Assembly: GCA_022575985.1 (NCBI GenBank)
Contig: JAKSXM010000007.1
Coordinates: forward strand, 18,974,501-19,038,500
Reading direction: 5' to 3'
DNA length: 64,000 bases
Origin: Anagrus nilaparvatae
Taxonomy: Eukaryota; Arthropoda; Insecta; Hymenoptera; Mymaridae
The notes below the pieces were generated by a model, which worked only from the letters and a program-made list of their open reading frames with translations, did no database searches and was not told the DNA's origin. Below, in pieces: positions 36,005 through 47,482 of this stretch. Within the stretch, counting starts at the first letter, position 1, and each line of letters opens with the position of its first letter. The position numbers were made by a program, and so were the translations under genes.

Positions 36005-36530
36005 TAGAGCCCTATTTCATAATAACTTTTTCTCCAACGAATTTATCTGCTTATAGGATCACTGAATATGAATTTAAAATCCGTTTTTACCAAAAATAAC
36101 TTAATTGCCCATAATAGGAACTTTAAGGTTGTATTTTGTGGTTTTTTAAGATTCTCATCGTTTACTTATGTTTTTTGGATTATTGAAACCGAATTTAATA
36201 CTTCTTAGACAATAACCAACTTTAGATTATCGTTTTAAATTTTTCCATTGCATTTGCAAATAGAGCATTTAGGTAAAAACAAATATCATACTTATGTTCA
36301 GCGACCCAAAAAAACATAGGCAGTAGATGAAAATCTTTAAATTAAATTAATTAAGATTAAAAACCGCAAAACATAATCTTAAAGTTCCTACTGCAAGCAA
36401 TGAGAATATTTTAGGTTAAAATGGGTTTCATTTTCGTATTCAGCCACTCCAAAAGCAGAAAAATTCGTTGGGAAATTTTATAGACCTATCAGCAAAAAAG
36501 GTGATTACAAAACAGGACTTTACGCCTACA
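36005..36530. mobile_element. ~525-bp imperfect palindromic element
   Basis: Inverted blocks run through its length: CCAACGAATTT (about 36035) against AAATTCGTTGGG (36460), AGGAACTTTAAGGTT against AATCTTAAAGTTCCTA, and TATGTTTTTTGGAT against CCCAAAAAAACATA. The arms diverge by small indels, suggesting an old foldback element. No coding. Confidence 0.65.
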
Positions 36531-37589
36531 TTATAGTCCTGAAATTTTTTCTTATAATCATAATTTTGTGAACTAGTTAAATCTCTCTGAAAATTTTTCA
36601 AAAAGCCCTTACAAAGTTGCGTTCTTTGTTAATTGAAGGGCCTCAATTTCGGAACCAGTGAACCGAAAAATCCTTAGTATAAGCCGTTTTCCATTTTGGT
36701 TTTCCAATTCATCTAGGTAATTCGACTATATAGAATACTTTAGTAGAAAAATATAAATTTGTTTTATTATAATTTATAGCTAAATACAATGAATATAGTT
36801 CCCATTACTAATTTTCTAATACTTTGTTCAGAATATTAATTTCATATACTTGCATTTTAATTACTAAATAAATTATTATTTTACTTAGATTAAGACTACT
36901 ATCTAAATTAAGACTATGAAACTGCTTCTTTAGATAGTTATACATAAAATTAGCCACATAAAATTAGCAACCAGATTTTTGATACAGCATTAAAAAACGA
37001 TAATTAATAAAAATATTTTGTAAAAATTAACAAGATATGCATAAAATTATTAATATTCAAAATAAAATAAAATTCAATAAATTTTTATTTAAGCATAATC
37101 AAATATATAAATTATGATATCCTTTTTTTTCATATTATTAGATTTTAAATTGATTATATGAAGTTTTCAACAACTTCATACATCTACCGTTTTTATGTTA
37201 TTATAAAAAAAAAAAGGAAACAGGTTCAGTATAAATGAAAAAAAAATAAAATAAAAAAATTAATGACTTGTTATAAATACGACGAAATCAATTAAATTGC
37301 TACGCTCCCACGCCAATAATATTCTAAATTTTATATATTTTTTATATTATTTAACAGTTTTATGTTTGATATTAAAAAATACAAGATTTTGTGCTTATTA
37401 ATAATTTTTAAAAAAATAATATTTTAGTTATATAATTTTTTGAGTATGGAATAAAAAAAAAATTAAATTAAAATAAAAAATGCATTCATAGATTTAAAAA
37501 AAATAAATGCGAATTATAGATTTGCAAAAGATAGTGTTGTTTTTTTTTGTGTGATACTTGTTTTTATTATTATTTTTATTTTTTTAAAC
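36531..37589. other. AT-rich intergenic DNA
   Basis: Low-complexity A/T-rich sequence. Nothing recognised. Confidence 0.5.
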
Positions 37590-37675
37590 ACACATAGGGG
37601 GGCCTACAATTTTAGTGGCGGCAGAAGCCCTCCCGGTGCAAACTGACGACACGACACCGACAGCCATGTCACATT
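37590..37675. other. Isolated GC-rich island, possible non-coding exon or conserved element
   Basis: About 85 bp with roughly 55-60% GC by eye (GGCGGCAGAAGCCCTCCCGG and GACGACACGACACCGACAGCC) inside sequence that is almost pure A/T. On the plus strand it is preceded by a T-rich tract ending in CACACATAG, resembling a splice acceptor. It is open in one frame on each strand. No protein family recognised, no palindrome, no second copy in the window. It may be an exon of an unseen transcript or a conserved regulatory element. Confidence 0.35.
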
Positions 37676-38993
37676 ATTACTTTTTATTTATATTTTATTT
37701 AAAAAAAAAAAAACTATGATCGTATTTTGAATATAAGGTAAGAAAGAGAGAGAGAGAAAGACTCTATAATGTCAACTTAACGGATAAAAAATAAGTTTCT
37801 TTTCTTAATAAGGCTTAATGTCCTTAATATAAATATTTTTAAAAAAAAGTTAAATTGGTGTTAAATACTTTAACATATTTAAAGTTTTTTTTTAAAAAAA
37901 GAAGATAATAATAAACATATATAAAAATCATGTAATTTTAAAAATATAAAAAAATTTTTTATGTTATATTTAAAATATTTTAATTTATTGCAGTTTTATA
38001 TTATGAGAAAAAAAAATTTGGTTTTTTATTTTTTAGTTGAGAATTATTACTTATTAATAAGCTTATTATATGAGTAAACATAAAATCAATTGAGAGGAGT
38101 AATTGAAATATTTTATAAGTATGCTTATAGTTTTGATTATTCATGTTCTTATCAAATTTTAATTCAGTATTAATAATTGTTGTAATATTTTCTTTTTTTT
38201 AATTTTCAACGAATTGTAAAAAAAAAATAATAAATCTATTGAATTATATGGAAGAAAAATTTATTAAGAAAAAACAGCTCTTTATCAAAATAATTTAATA
38301 ATTTTTCTCGCAAACGAAATTTATTTTTAATGCTATATAAGTAAAGGAATGCCGTTCAAATTTCTAAATATTTTATTAAAATTAATAACTCTTATTTATT
38401 AATAAAAACCGATTTAAAATTATAATTATTGCATTTTAATCTGTGATGTAATAGTTATTGATGCTTTAAAAATTTTGTATTTGTTCTCGGTTTGTTCAAA
38501 ATGTTTTGCATAAGAGGGTTCGAAGCTTAATATAAAAAAAAAGAAAACATTGTGGTACTAATGGATCGTTTGATTCATAAGTACTTAAAGTTGTAAATTT
38601 TCCTTGTAATACAAGCTCTTGTCAAATACTGGAAAATGATTCAAAAAAAAAATATTCATTTTTATTTCAAAAGAAAAATGCATTATTGTTACTAAAAATT
38701 ATTTATAAAAAAATTGAGTTTTTAAAATCTATAAAAAAATGTCCGTAATAAAATTTAATAAATTTATCATAAATATAAATTTTTTTGGTTCAAATAATAT
38801 TTTTGAAATCGGCTACTTATTTAATTTAAAAATTTAAGAATTATTTTCACAGAAGAAATGTGTTTTTAAAACTATAACTATTGGCAAAAAAAGCTGCACC
38901 GTAAAATTACAAAATCGGTGCTGGTGTACAAAAATGGCGACGACAAGCGGTGTAATGGCGCAGCTAAGCGGTGTATTAGATATTAGGAAAAAG
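37676..38993. other. AT-rich intergenic DNA
   Basis: A short GA-rich microsatellite at about 37744-37762, otherwise A/T-rich low-complexity DNA. A GC-richer patch (38920-38975) with GCGGTGTAATGGCGCAGC precedes the retrotransposon insertion site. No gene recognised. Confidence 0.5.
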
Positions 38994-39000
38994 TTAGTTC

Positions 39001-41949
39001 TTTTTTTTTTTTTTTTTTTTTATTAATAAGATTATCGTACAAGATTGTACAAAAAATATTGAAGTACATTAATTAAATAGATAAAAATTTGTTGCTACAC
39101 GCTAATTAAATTTGGTATAATAAAATATTTACAATATATAAAAAATAATATAATAATACAAGATGATAATAATTATAAACTAGAAAATAGGGGAAGAGGG
39201 GAAAAGAGGCTTATGAGTTTTAAAGTGTATGGAATGTAGGAGTAAATGTGAGTTAGGGGAGGTTAGATTCACGTCTGTCAATCTCAAGGAGATGTTGATA
39301 AAGACTAGATTTGAAAACTTCCATTGAGCTTGACAGACGGATTTCTTCGGGGAGAGAGTTCCAGAAGGAGATCATGAATACGAGTGAGGAATTATTGTAA
39401 ATAGGGTTAGTGGATGTATCAACTACTAGGTGAGGACGATTTTTAGGGCGGAGGGTTCTTGCAGGAATATAGATTTTGATTTTTTCCTTGAGATATGCAG
39501 GTATCCCATTGTTTAGTACGTTATAAATGTGGACAGCACTTAAGTATTTTGCTCTGAGTTTAACGTTTAGCCATCCAAGCTTTATTCTGTCAGGGGAGGT
39601 GCGAAACGGGTATCTAATATCGCAGACATATCTGACGGAGGCGTTTAATAATTTTTGTAGGCGATTATATTGATGGTCAGGCAAATTACCCATGGGAAAG
39701 ACGCCAGAGTCAAGGATAGGAAAAACAAGAGCAGTAACAAGCTGCTTACGGAGGTTCGAGTTGATTAAGTGCTTGAAATGTCTTAACCTATAGAGGACAT
39801 AATTGGCCGATTTTACTATGTGGTTGACTTGAGAACGCCATTTCATGTCCTGATCAATGAAGAGACCAAGGTTTTTTACGGTTTTAGTAAGCTGCATTCT
39901 AGTGCCACTAAAATAAAAAGAAGTATTACTGTCGAAAGTACTTGATTTTTTGCTAAAGATCATGAAGTTGGACTTGTCAATGTTTATTTTGAAGTTGTTG
40001 GTAGAACACCAATTTTCAATCTCATGAAGATCATTTTGGAGTAGGGACATTCCCAAATTTAAATCTTTGTAAGGTACTTGCAAGTAAATTTGGAGATCGT
40101 CAGCAAACATTAGGCGCTTTTAGTAAATGATTTTACGGCCAAGGTCATTTATGTAAATTAGGAACAGTAAGGGACCAAGGACTGACCCTTGAGGAACCCC
40201 GCTGACTATGTTAAGTGTAGAAGAGGACTTATTTTCCAAAATAACTGACTGGGTACGGTTACATAGATATTCTGTGAACCAGCCAACAACTTGGGGAGAA
40301 AAACCAATAGCAGAAAGCTTGTCCAGAAGGATAGTATGGGAAACCCTATCAAAGGCTTTAGATAAATCTAAAAGAAGTAGTATAGTGATGCGATCTTGGT
40401 GAAAGCCTTTACAGATATCATCAGTTAGGTTTGTGAGTAAATAGTTTGTACTGTGATTTTTGAGAAAACCAGACTGAAAAGAGTCAAGAATATTGTGGTG
40501 CGTGATGTATTCGATAATTTGTTTATGGAGGATTTTTTCTAGTATTTTAGAGATTATGCATAAAAGAGATATTGGTCTGTAGTCTGCTGGGGAAGAGGGA
40601 TTAGAGGTTTTTGCTACTGGGAGAATATTGCTGTGTTTCCAAGCTGAGGGGATTTTGTTTAAGATTATGGACTTGTTGAAAAGAGATATGAAAACTTTGG
40701 AAAGAACCAGAAAGCAAAGTTTTAGAACTTTTAGAGATATCCCATCGGGGCCAACAGATTTAGTGCTAAATTGCTTGAAAGCCCATTGGAGATCATCGCT
40801 GGTAATGTTTTTGAATTTGAAGGGGGGCCTAGATGGGGAGCCAGTTGGAGAATGAGTGATATTATTAGAAATTGACGCATTTTGCGTTGAGATAAAATAA
40901 CTGTTTATTGAATCTGGCGAGAGGAAATTTTTCCAAAATGGAGGAGAGTTAGTTAGGCCAAGATGGTCAAGGTCTTTCCAAATGGTAGCAGGGGGGTTTT
41001 TTGTAGAAAGTTTATCTGAGTAGTAGTTCTTTTTGGCAGTAGTGATTTTCTCAAGTAATTTTTTTTTGAAATCCCTATAAGCATTTAATTTTTGAGGGAT
41101 TCTATTGTTTTTATAACTTTTGTAGAGCCTGTCAAGTTTGGCAGATTCTGCATTTAGTTCGGGGGAGAGCCAGGGAGGTGACTTTTTGTCAATAGTGAAT
41201 TCTTTTATAGGTGCAAGAGAATCCAAAACTTTGATTATATTGGAAGCTGTGGTGTTCCAAATGTGGTCAATATCTAAATTAGTGAATGCAAAGGACCAAT
41301 TGAACTCAAGTAACCTTAGGGCGAATTCGTTTTGATTTATACCATCAATATTTCTGTAGGATATTTTGGTAGGATGGGTTTTAGGTACAAAGATGTCTAA
41401 ACAGAACTGAGTAAGATAGTGACTATTGATAAAAAGTAATTTGCTAAATGAAAGTATTCGATCATTTTCATCAATGATACTAAGGTCAATGGCTGAATCA
41501 TTTGTGGGGCCTATATGAGTGTCTCCATGAGGTACTAAGTATAATTTATTTTTTGATATGAAGTCATAGATTAAATTTGATTTGTGATTAAAGTAACACA
41601 TGTTGGCATTTAGGTCACCTAAAATTATTTTGTTGCTGTAATTTGCGGCGGCATCAGCTAAAACATCAAGGAAATTGATACCTCTGTGGAAAGGGGAGTC
41701 AGGCGGCCTGTAAGTAACAGCAACCATGATAAGGGTATTGGCAAAGGTAATTTCACAGATTAGGTATTCGGGAAGTTTGAGTTCGACCGTTTCCTGGCTC
41801 ATTTTGAGAATTCTATATTTTAGATTTTCTCGTATATATAGGGCAATACCGCCTGAGCTACGACCTTGTCTATCATTTCGGATTAGCGAGTATCCAGGAA
41901 TATGAGCCATTTTGTCAGTGAAAGCGGAGTTGAACCAGGTTTCAGAGTT
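39001..41949 (-). mobile_element. 5'-truncated non-LTR retrotransposon (CR1/Jockey-like group), copy 1
   Basis: Minus-strand LINE of about 2.95 kb. From its 5' end it holds the AP-type endonuclease (truncated at motif I), the reverse transcriptase, a C-terminal region, about 250 bp of 3' UTR and a poly(A) tail (T-run at 39001-39022 on the plus strand). A direct TTAGTTCTTT at 38994-39003 and 41950-41959 fits a 10-bp target-site duplication, fixing the ends and showing 5' truncation at insertion. ORF1 and the start of the endonuclease are missing. The clade is not resolved by eye. Confidence 0.9.
39253..41946 (-). pseudogene. Endonuclease-reverse transcriptase ORF with one in-frame stop
   Basis: One continuous minus-strand frame from an S-E-T-W endonuclease motif (41946) to the stop at 39253, interrupted only by a TAA at 40120-40122. 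The endonuclease shows GDLNAN and IDLSIID motifs; where the family usually has S-D-H this copy reads N-S-H. The reverse transcriptase shows GPDGI, YRPISLL, the box A aspartate in DLSKAFDRVSH (near 40368), the box B GVPQGSVLGPLLF (near 40200) and the box C FADD just after the stop (40107-40096). The C-terminal part follows. The stop falls between boxes B and C, so no full enzyme can be made. An ATG at 41910 is internal and not the native start. Confidence 0.9.
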
Positions 41950-42002
41950 TTAGTTCTTTAATAAACCGCCTGCGGTGTTTGGATATTTTTTTTGCCAATA
42001 GT

Positions 42003-42124
42003 ACCCGAATAGAATCGGAAGTATGGGCTGATCCGGCCCAGATACGGCCTGATCTGGACAGATCTGGCCTAGATCTGGCCCGGATCTGGGCCGGATCGGC
42101 CCATACTTCAGATTCTATTCGGGT
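42003..42124. mobile_element. GC-rich 122-bp palindrome built of GATCTGGCC-like units
   Basis: The ends ACCCGAATAGAATC and GATTCTATTCGGGT are exact inverted repeats, and the arms pair further (GAAGTATGGGC against GCCCATACTTC). The interior repeats GATCTGGCC/GGCCGATCC-like units on both strands and is strongly GC-rich against the surroundings. AGT abuts both sides, a possible 3-bp duplication. A 77-codon frame across it is a by-product. It looks like a very small MITE. Confidence 0.7.
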
Positions 42125-42129
42125 AGTTA

Positions 42130-42505
42130 TAAATTGTTGCTTAATACACTGTTTAACTTATTGGAACAATCTTTTTTTTTACAAAAATGCGAAAATTTGG
42201 ATTACATTTTAAATGGTATTTCTTGTGCTCATTTGGTTAGGGTTATTGACATTGACATACGATATTTTATTTACTGCAAAAAACTTAGAAATAGTAAAAT
42301 ATTATAATAAGTACATTTTTTATAATTAGATAAAATTAATGCAATGACATGATTTTTGTTTGTTCCCAAGTAATCTATGAATCAAAGATAAAATAAAATT
42401 AATATTTCGAACTTGAATTTTGTTTTATTTTTTCCAATTTTTAATCTTTGGGCGCTAAATATTTTAAAAGACTCATTTAATTAAAAAATAAGCACTTTGT
42501 ATCAA
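42130..42505. other. AT-rich spacer
   Basis: A/T-rich DNA between two small elements. Nothing recognised. Confidence 0.5.
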
Positions 42506-42755
42506 CAAAAACTACCCCTAAAAAGGGGTACTTTTGATGAATTCGTAATCATCAGATTTGGTGCCCAAAAGTTTTTCTTAAATTTGAAAAATATACCCCT
42601 TTTATTAATAGTTTTTACTTATACAAGTGTGAATCACCAATTTTTTATAACCAGGAACCCAAAATTCATGATCAGCTACTCAAGAAACCTGTATAAACCA
42701 AATCTGGGCCTTCAATTAAGAAAACATAAAAAAACCCTTTTAGGGGTAGTTTTTG
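42506..42755. mobile_element. 250-bp element with CAAAAACTACCCCTAAAA termini
   Basis: The left end CAAAAACTACCCCTAAAAAG and right end CTTTTAGGGGTAGTTTTTG are near-perfect inverted repeats. The interior is non-palindromic. A 97-codon frame (42497-42790) spans it but covers the terminal repeats and has no domain, so it is not called as a gene. Confidence 0.6.
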
Positions 42756-42759
42756 CTAA

Positions 42760-43011
42760 TTTAAGGTTAAAGCTCTCATTCCTCAAATAAATTATCCCGA
42801 AATTCGTAGTCAGCAACTCAATAAACCTATAATAGACCAAATCTCCCAAATCTAGTGTTGGCCAGTGACTATATATATATGTAATAGTCATATATATAGT
42901 ATATAATCAAAACCGTTATTTGATTGGAGCATTTATTAAGTGCATATATATTAGATTTATAAGATTTTCTTATTAGGAATGGGAGTTTCTAATTTATACA
43001 CAAGGAGCAAG
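42760..43011. other. AT-rich spacer with short AT repeats
   Basis: Contains a TATATATA patch near 42875-42905. No gene recognised. Confidence 0.5.
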
Positions 43012-43018
43012 ATTTATT

Positions 43019-45309
43019 GATTGATTGATTGATTGGTAACTTTATTTATACATAATTGTACAAAAGTATATACATAGTTATAGTACAAAGAATAATTTGT
43101 GCGAGCACGTTATTTACAAGTTATAAGTAAAGAAAAGTAAATAAAAATTTTTAAAATTTATAAAATTTAACAAAATAAAAAAAAAATAATAAAATAATTT
43201 TATATATAAAAATAAAAATATAAATTTAATAATTTTAATAATTAAGCTAATAACAAAATAACTAAAATTTAATCAGATAAGAATATTTACAGAAGAAAAA
43301 GGAAGGAGGAGTTTTTGAGTTAAAAAGGAAAATTTTTTTTTAATTGAAGTTTTGAAGTGTAGGAATTGAGAATTTGAGGGAATTATCGATTATTAAGAAG
43401 TAATCAGGGTTGGGAACAAGGGAAGTGGGAACTAATTTGAGAAGATAATTAATTTTATAGGGAAATAGAGCTATCATTCTGTAAAAGATGATGATAAAGG
43501 TTTTGTTTAAAGGAGTCTATGGAAGGAGCTAGTCGGATGGATTCAGGAAGAGTATTCCATAAATTTAACATATGGACAAGAGGGGAGTTATTGAATTTAG
43601 AGCATGACGAGGTGGGAACTGAAAGATGAGAACGTAAATGTGGGCGTAAGTCTCGGGCAGGAACATAGACATTGATTTTATCTTTTAAATATACAGGGAG
43701 ACAATTATTGAGGGTATTATAGATATATATGGCGCTCATATATTTTTGACGTAATCTAACATTAAGCCAGCCTAATTTTAGTCTAGCGGGTGAAGTCCTG
43801 TTGGGAAATTTAATATCAGCGACATATCTAACTGCGGCATTCTGCAATTTCTGTAGACGATCATATTGATATCCTAGCAGCTTGCCCATTGCAAAAGCAC
43901 CGTAGTCAAAGAGAGGGAAGATTAGTGAGCAGACTAAGCTATAGAGCACATAATTTATGGATTTGAACATATGGTTTAGTTGGGTTTGCCAATTCATATC
44001 TGAGTCAAGGAAGATACCAAGATTCTTAACTGATGTTGAAATTGGTATGTGACTGCCGCTGAAGTAGAATGTGGTATTATTAGTGTAGAGCTCCTTACAA
44101 TTATTTCCAAAGACAATAAAATTTGTTTTGTCTTTGTTAAAGTGGAAATTATTTTTGGAGGCCCAGATTTCGATGTTTCTAAGGTCATTTTGGAGAAGGG
44201 AGATACCTAAATTGTAATCTTTCTTGGGAATTTGGAGATATATTTGTAAATCATCTGCGAAAAGTAGACGTTTGGCGTATGTTATATGAGAGCTTATGTC
44301 ATTCATATAAATGAAAAAGAGTAACGGGCCCAAAACTGAGCCTTGGGGTACGCCAGTTTTCACTAGTTCCGCCGAAGAGATCTCTTCGCCTACTAATGTG
44401 GATTGTGTTCTATTTAATAGATAGCTAGCAAACCAGTCCACAACTTCTTTGGATAGACCAATATTAAGTAACTTGGACAAAAGAAGGTTATGGGATACTC
44501 GATCGAAAGCCTTTGAAAGGTCGAGCATTAGTAGGATGGTAAGATTCCCATCATGATAACCCCTACAAATGTCATCAACTAAGTTAGTCAAAACAGCTTG
44601 GGTGCTATGTAACTTTTGGAATCCTGATTGAAAATTGTCAAGAACTTTATGCTGAACAAGGTATTGAGATAACTGATTATGAATTATTTTCTCGAAAATT
44701 TTTGATAAAATTGATAAGAAAGATACCGGACGATAATTACTTAAAGAGAGGGGATTAGGAATTTTATTAACTGGAATGATGTGGCTATGCTTCCAAGCAG
44801 TCGGAAATTTTTTGAGAATTATCGACTTATTGAAGAGTGATACAAAAACTTTTGAAAGAGATGGTAAGCATAGTTTGAGAACCTCTAATGTGATACCATC
44901 AGGACCTTTGGATTTGGTGGAGAATTGTTTAAATGCCCAATTTAAGTTGTCTATCGTAATGTTGGTAAATTTAAAAGGGGGACGATTGGGTACTGTGGGA
45001 GGGCTGTTAATTTGCAGGGAGGAATCTAAATTTTGAGTGGACAAGAAGAATCTATTATGTTCATCCGGAGAAAAACGAGGTTTAGTGATGGTGGAGGAGC
45101 TTGCAAGGCCCAGGTGCTCCAGTTCACTCCAGATAACAGCAGGGGGGTTGTTAGTTGATAGTTTAGTTGAATAAAAATTTGTTTTTTCGACAGAGATTTT
45201 CTCATTTAAGGAATTTCTAAAATTTTTGTAGGCGTCCAGACGAGGCTGAATGCGTTTCCGTCTATAACGCCGATATAAATAATCTAGGTGTTTTGATTCC
45301 TGTCTTATT
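43019..45309 (-). mobile_element. 5'-truncated non-LTR retrotransposon (CR1/Jockey-like group), copy 2
   Basis: Minus-strand LINE of about 2.3 kb related to copy 1 but clearly diverged at protein level, so a separate subfamily. It lacks the endonuclease and begins in the linker before the reverse transcriptase. Its 3' end on the minus strand is a (CAAT)n microsatellite (43019-43036) rather than poly(A). ATTTATT occurs at 43012-43018 and 45310-45316 and may be a 7-bp target duplication, but in this A/T-rich context it could be chance. Confidence 0.85.
43455..45309 (-). pseudogene. Reverse transcriptase ORF fragment, 5'-truncated, with in-frame deletion
   Basis: An uninterrupted minus-strand frame runs from the truncation point (open to a stop at 45312-45314) down to the stop at 43455, about 618 codons. 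It starts in the linker (D-Y-L-Y-R-R, then N-N-P-P-A-V-I-W) and carries the full set of motifs: GPDGI, NYRPVSFLS, box A DLSKAFDRVSH, box B GVPQGSVLGPLLF and box C FADD. Compared with copy 1 it lacks about 17 residues after the N-Y-V-L-Y segment (near 43935-43950), an in-frame deletion in the C-terminal region. The first ATG is not a native start. It cannot mobilise itself, lacking the endonuclease. Confidence 0.85.
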
Positions 45310-45316
45310 ATTTATT

Positions 45317-45691
45317 AATATTTAAATGTTGAAATAGTTTATCTATTTACTGCTAATTTTAGGAGTTTCAAAAGTGACCAGTGTTTCTGTAAAGAAATAA
45401 GAGGAATATTTAGAAGGCTTATCTATTTATGAATATCTTAAAGTAACGATTGAATATTTGTTAAAATAATAAAAAAATTCTTTTAATTTTTAACTTTAAG
45501 AAAAGTATTCAAAATTTAAAAAACCATAATAATTCCAAGAAAAATAATAAAAAAAAGATAAAATAAGTAATGTTTAAATGGATGTTAAAAAATTCAGTGC
45601 AATACAAACTGTGACATGGTAACTTATCGGATTACACAAAAGAGATATACCATTGCAGTAAGATTTGACAACATATAAAACAGAAAAGGGA

Positions 45692-45728
<37 letters not shown>

Positions 45729-46324
45729 TAACAACAACAAAATAAATAAATAAATTAAAAAAAAAAAAATAAGAGTGAAAGAAATAAGTACACATAATAA
45801 ATGCATTTAAAAAAGAAATGCGAAATCCTAAGGACACGCATAAAAGGAAGTACCATATAGTATGGAGAAAAGATAATAAAAGAAATAGAGAATCCGCGAA
45901 AGAGACTCGAGAAGACCGCAAGCTTGTATAACGTATTACTATGGGTTTTTCACATATATTTTTTTTGAATTGTATGATCCTCTTGTTCCGCATTTAAAAA
46001 ATATGTATTTTTGTACTAGTATTATTATTTGGGTGATGCACTATATTAAATGTTGAGGCAAATCTTCTTGTTATATTATTGTAAAAATTCAAAAGATTTT
46101 TTGCGGCGACCACTGTGGTGAACGTTTATGTATAATATACGTAAAATATATATAAATTTATATACCGCGGAAAAATCAACGAGCAAAACTATACATAAAA
46201 ATAAAAAAATAAGAGAAAGAAAGAAAGAAATGATGAAGAAGAATAAAATATACGTATAAAAGAAAAAAAAAATGTTTAAAAAAAAAAAACAGAAAAAAAT
46301 TGTTATATACGAAGAGACAAAATG
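45317..46324. other. AT-rich intergenic DNA with (TA)n microsatellite
   Basis: Holds a (TA)n run at about 45695-45726 and GAAA-type runs near 46212-46230. A 139-codon minus-strand frame (45574-45993) reads through the (TA)n as alternating Tyr/Ile and is low-complexity; not a credible gene. Confidence 0.55.
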
Positions 46325-46500
46325 TTAAAGAAGGCGCGGAAAGGTTCGAGCTAATAAATAAAATCTTCTGTGCGCTTTCGCGGTAAATCTTTGCCAATAT
46401 TTTAACTGAAGATGCCACCGCCAAAGAGACAAACTTGACATTACTATAAGGTGGGAGTATATGTTGAAGGTGTGGGTCTCGTTTGCCGCAAAATAATACT
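46325..46500. other. GC-richer island, possible regulatory element
   Basis: Balanced composition (GGCGCGGAAAGGTTCGAGC, GTGCGCTTTCGCGG and GATGCCACCGCCAAAGAGAC) in A/T-rich DNA. A minus-strand frame of 121 codons overlaps it but its C-terminal half is low-complexity Phe-rich. No domain recognised. Confidence 0.35.
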
Positions 46501-47039
46501 AATAATTCTAACTTGATCATTATTATTTTTGCATGTTTCATATTTTTTTTAACGATTTATGCTGCTTATTTATGTTAAATCTGAACTGATTTTAAATAAA
46601 TGAAAAGAAATAATTTTATAGAAGCAGCTAAATTTTATGACCTTGATGTAAAATTTGTTGTTATCGAAAGATCAACTGGCAAAATAAAATCGATTGATGA
46701 TATATTAGAAATCAATAAAAATTTTTTTGGATTCTATATACGGTTAGATTCAAAAACGTTTGGGCAAAATTACGGCGAATGTTAAAAATATTACTAACTT
46801 AGGGGCTAAACGAATAGTAAAAAAGGTTGTAAAATATTTCGACAGCGTAAATTTCAATTTTATGATAAAATAATTGAGGATGTCAGAATCTGTAATGTTT
46901 TTACGAAATAATAATATCTTTATATAGGTAGGGTATTATGCAGTTCTATAAAATTTCAGGTGATTTGCAAAATGAAAACTTTTCAAAACCTAAATTTTTT
47001 TAATTTTTATTACATTTAATAGATTAGACTAAAAAAATA
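46501..47039. other. AT-rich DNA with one short unassigned open frame
   Basis: A 61-codon plus-strand frame from ATG at 46600 to 46785 has a mixed, protein-like composition (for example FYDLDVKFVVIERSTGKIKS). It has no recognised domain, no visible splice context and no second copy. It may be a remnant of a decayed gene or chance. Confidence 0.25.
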
Positions 47040-47260
47040 TCCAATTATGGCAGCCAGAATTTTTTTTTCTTTTAAATGGTTGCAAATGATATAAAACCAA
47101 AAGAAAAGTGTTTAAAAAATTTTTTTGGTTCCCAAATTTCCAAAAAGCCTTACCATTTCACGGTGCATGCATTTTTAATGAATGAAACTTTTCTTTTTTT
47201 AAATTTTTTTTAAATTTCAAGACGTTTGCAATCGTTTAAAACAAAATAAACCTAGAACTG
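47040..47260. mobile_element. Family A MITE copy
   Basis: An imperfect hairpin: TCTTTTAAATGGTTGCAAAT on the left faces GTTTGCAATCGTTTAAAA on the right, with AAAGAAAAG/CTTTTCTTT between. Same core as 8218-9085 and 35305-35553. Non-coding. Confidence 0.6.
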
Positions 47261-47359
47261 GATTGTGTATTAACACAATCAACGAAAAAGGAATATGTTC
47301 ACTTATAACAGTTTTAACTTACGGTCCCTATATATTCATTAAAAGTCTTAGAAATTTCT

Positions 47360-47482
47360 AAATTCAAACTACCCTAAGTCCATAAACCTATAGTATTCTA
47401 AGTCCCTAAATCAAAATTATTCTAAGTCCATTTGAATTCCCCCCCCTTGAATTTGGGGCCTTTTTCAAATACCTCTCCCTAT
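47360..47482 (-). repeat. Repeat flank shared with 29100-29300
   Basis: Contains CTAAGTCC repeated four times and a CCCCCCCCTTGAATTTGGGGCC block found inverted at 29190-29300. It leads directly into the hairpin at 47483-47765 and probably belongs to the same element. Confidence 0.55.

Noticed and set aside
39001..45309. Retroviral or other viral insertion
   Set aside because: The motifs are those of AP-endonuclease LINEs with poly(A) or (CAAT)n tails; no LTR, protease, integrase or envelope sequence is present.
45574..45993. 139-codon minus-strand frame
   Set aside because: It reads through a (TA)n microsatellite and T-rich tracts, giving Tyr/Ile and Phe runs; no credible protein.
46600..46785. 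61-codon plus-strand frame with protein-like composition
   Set aside because: No recognised family, no splice context and no second copy; kept only as a low-confidence remark in the regional annotation.
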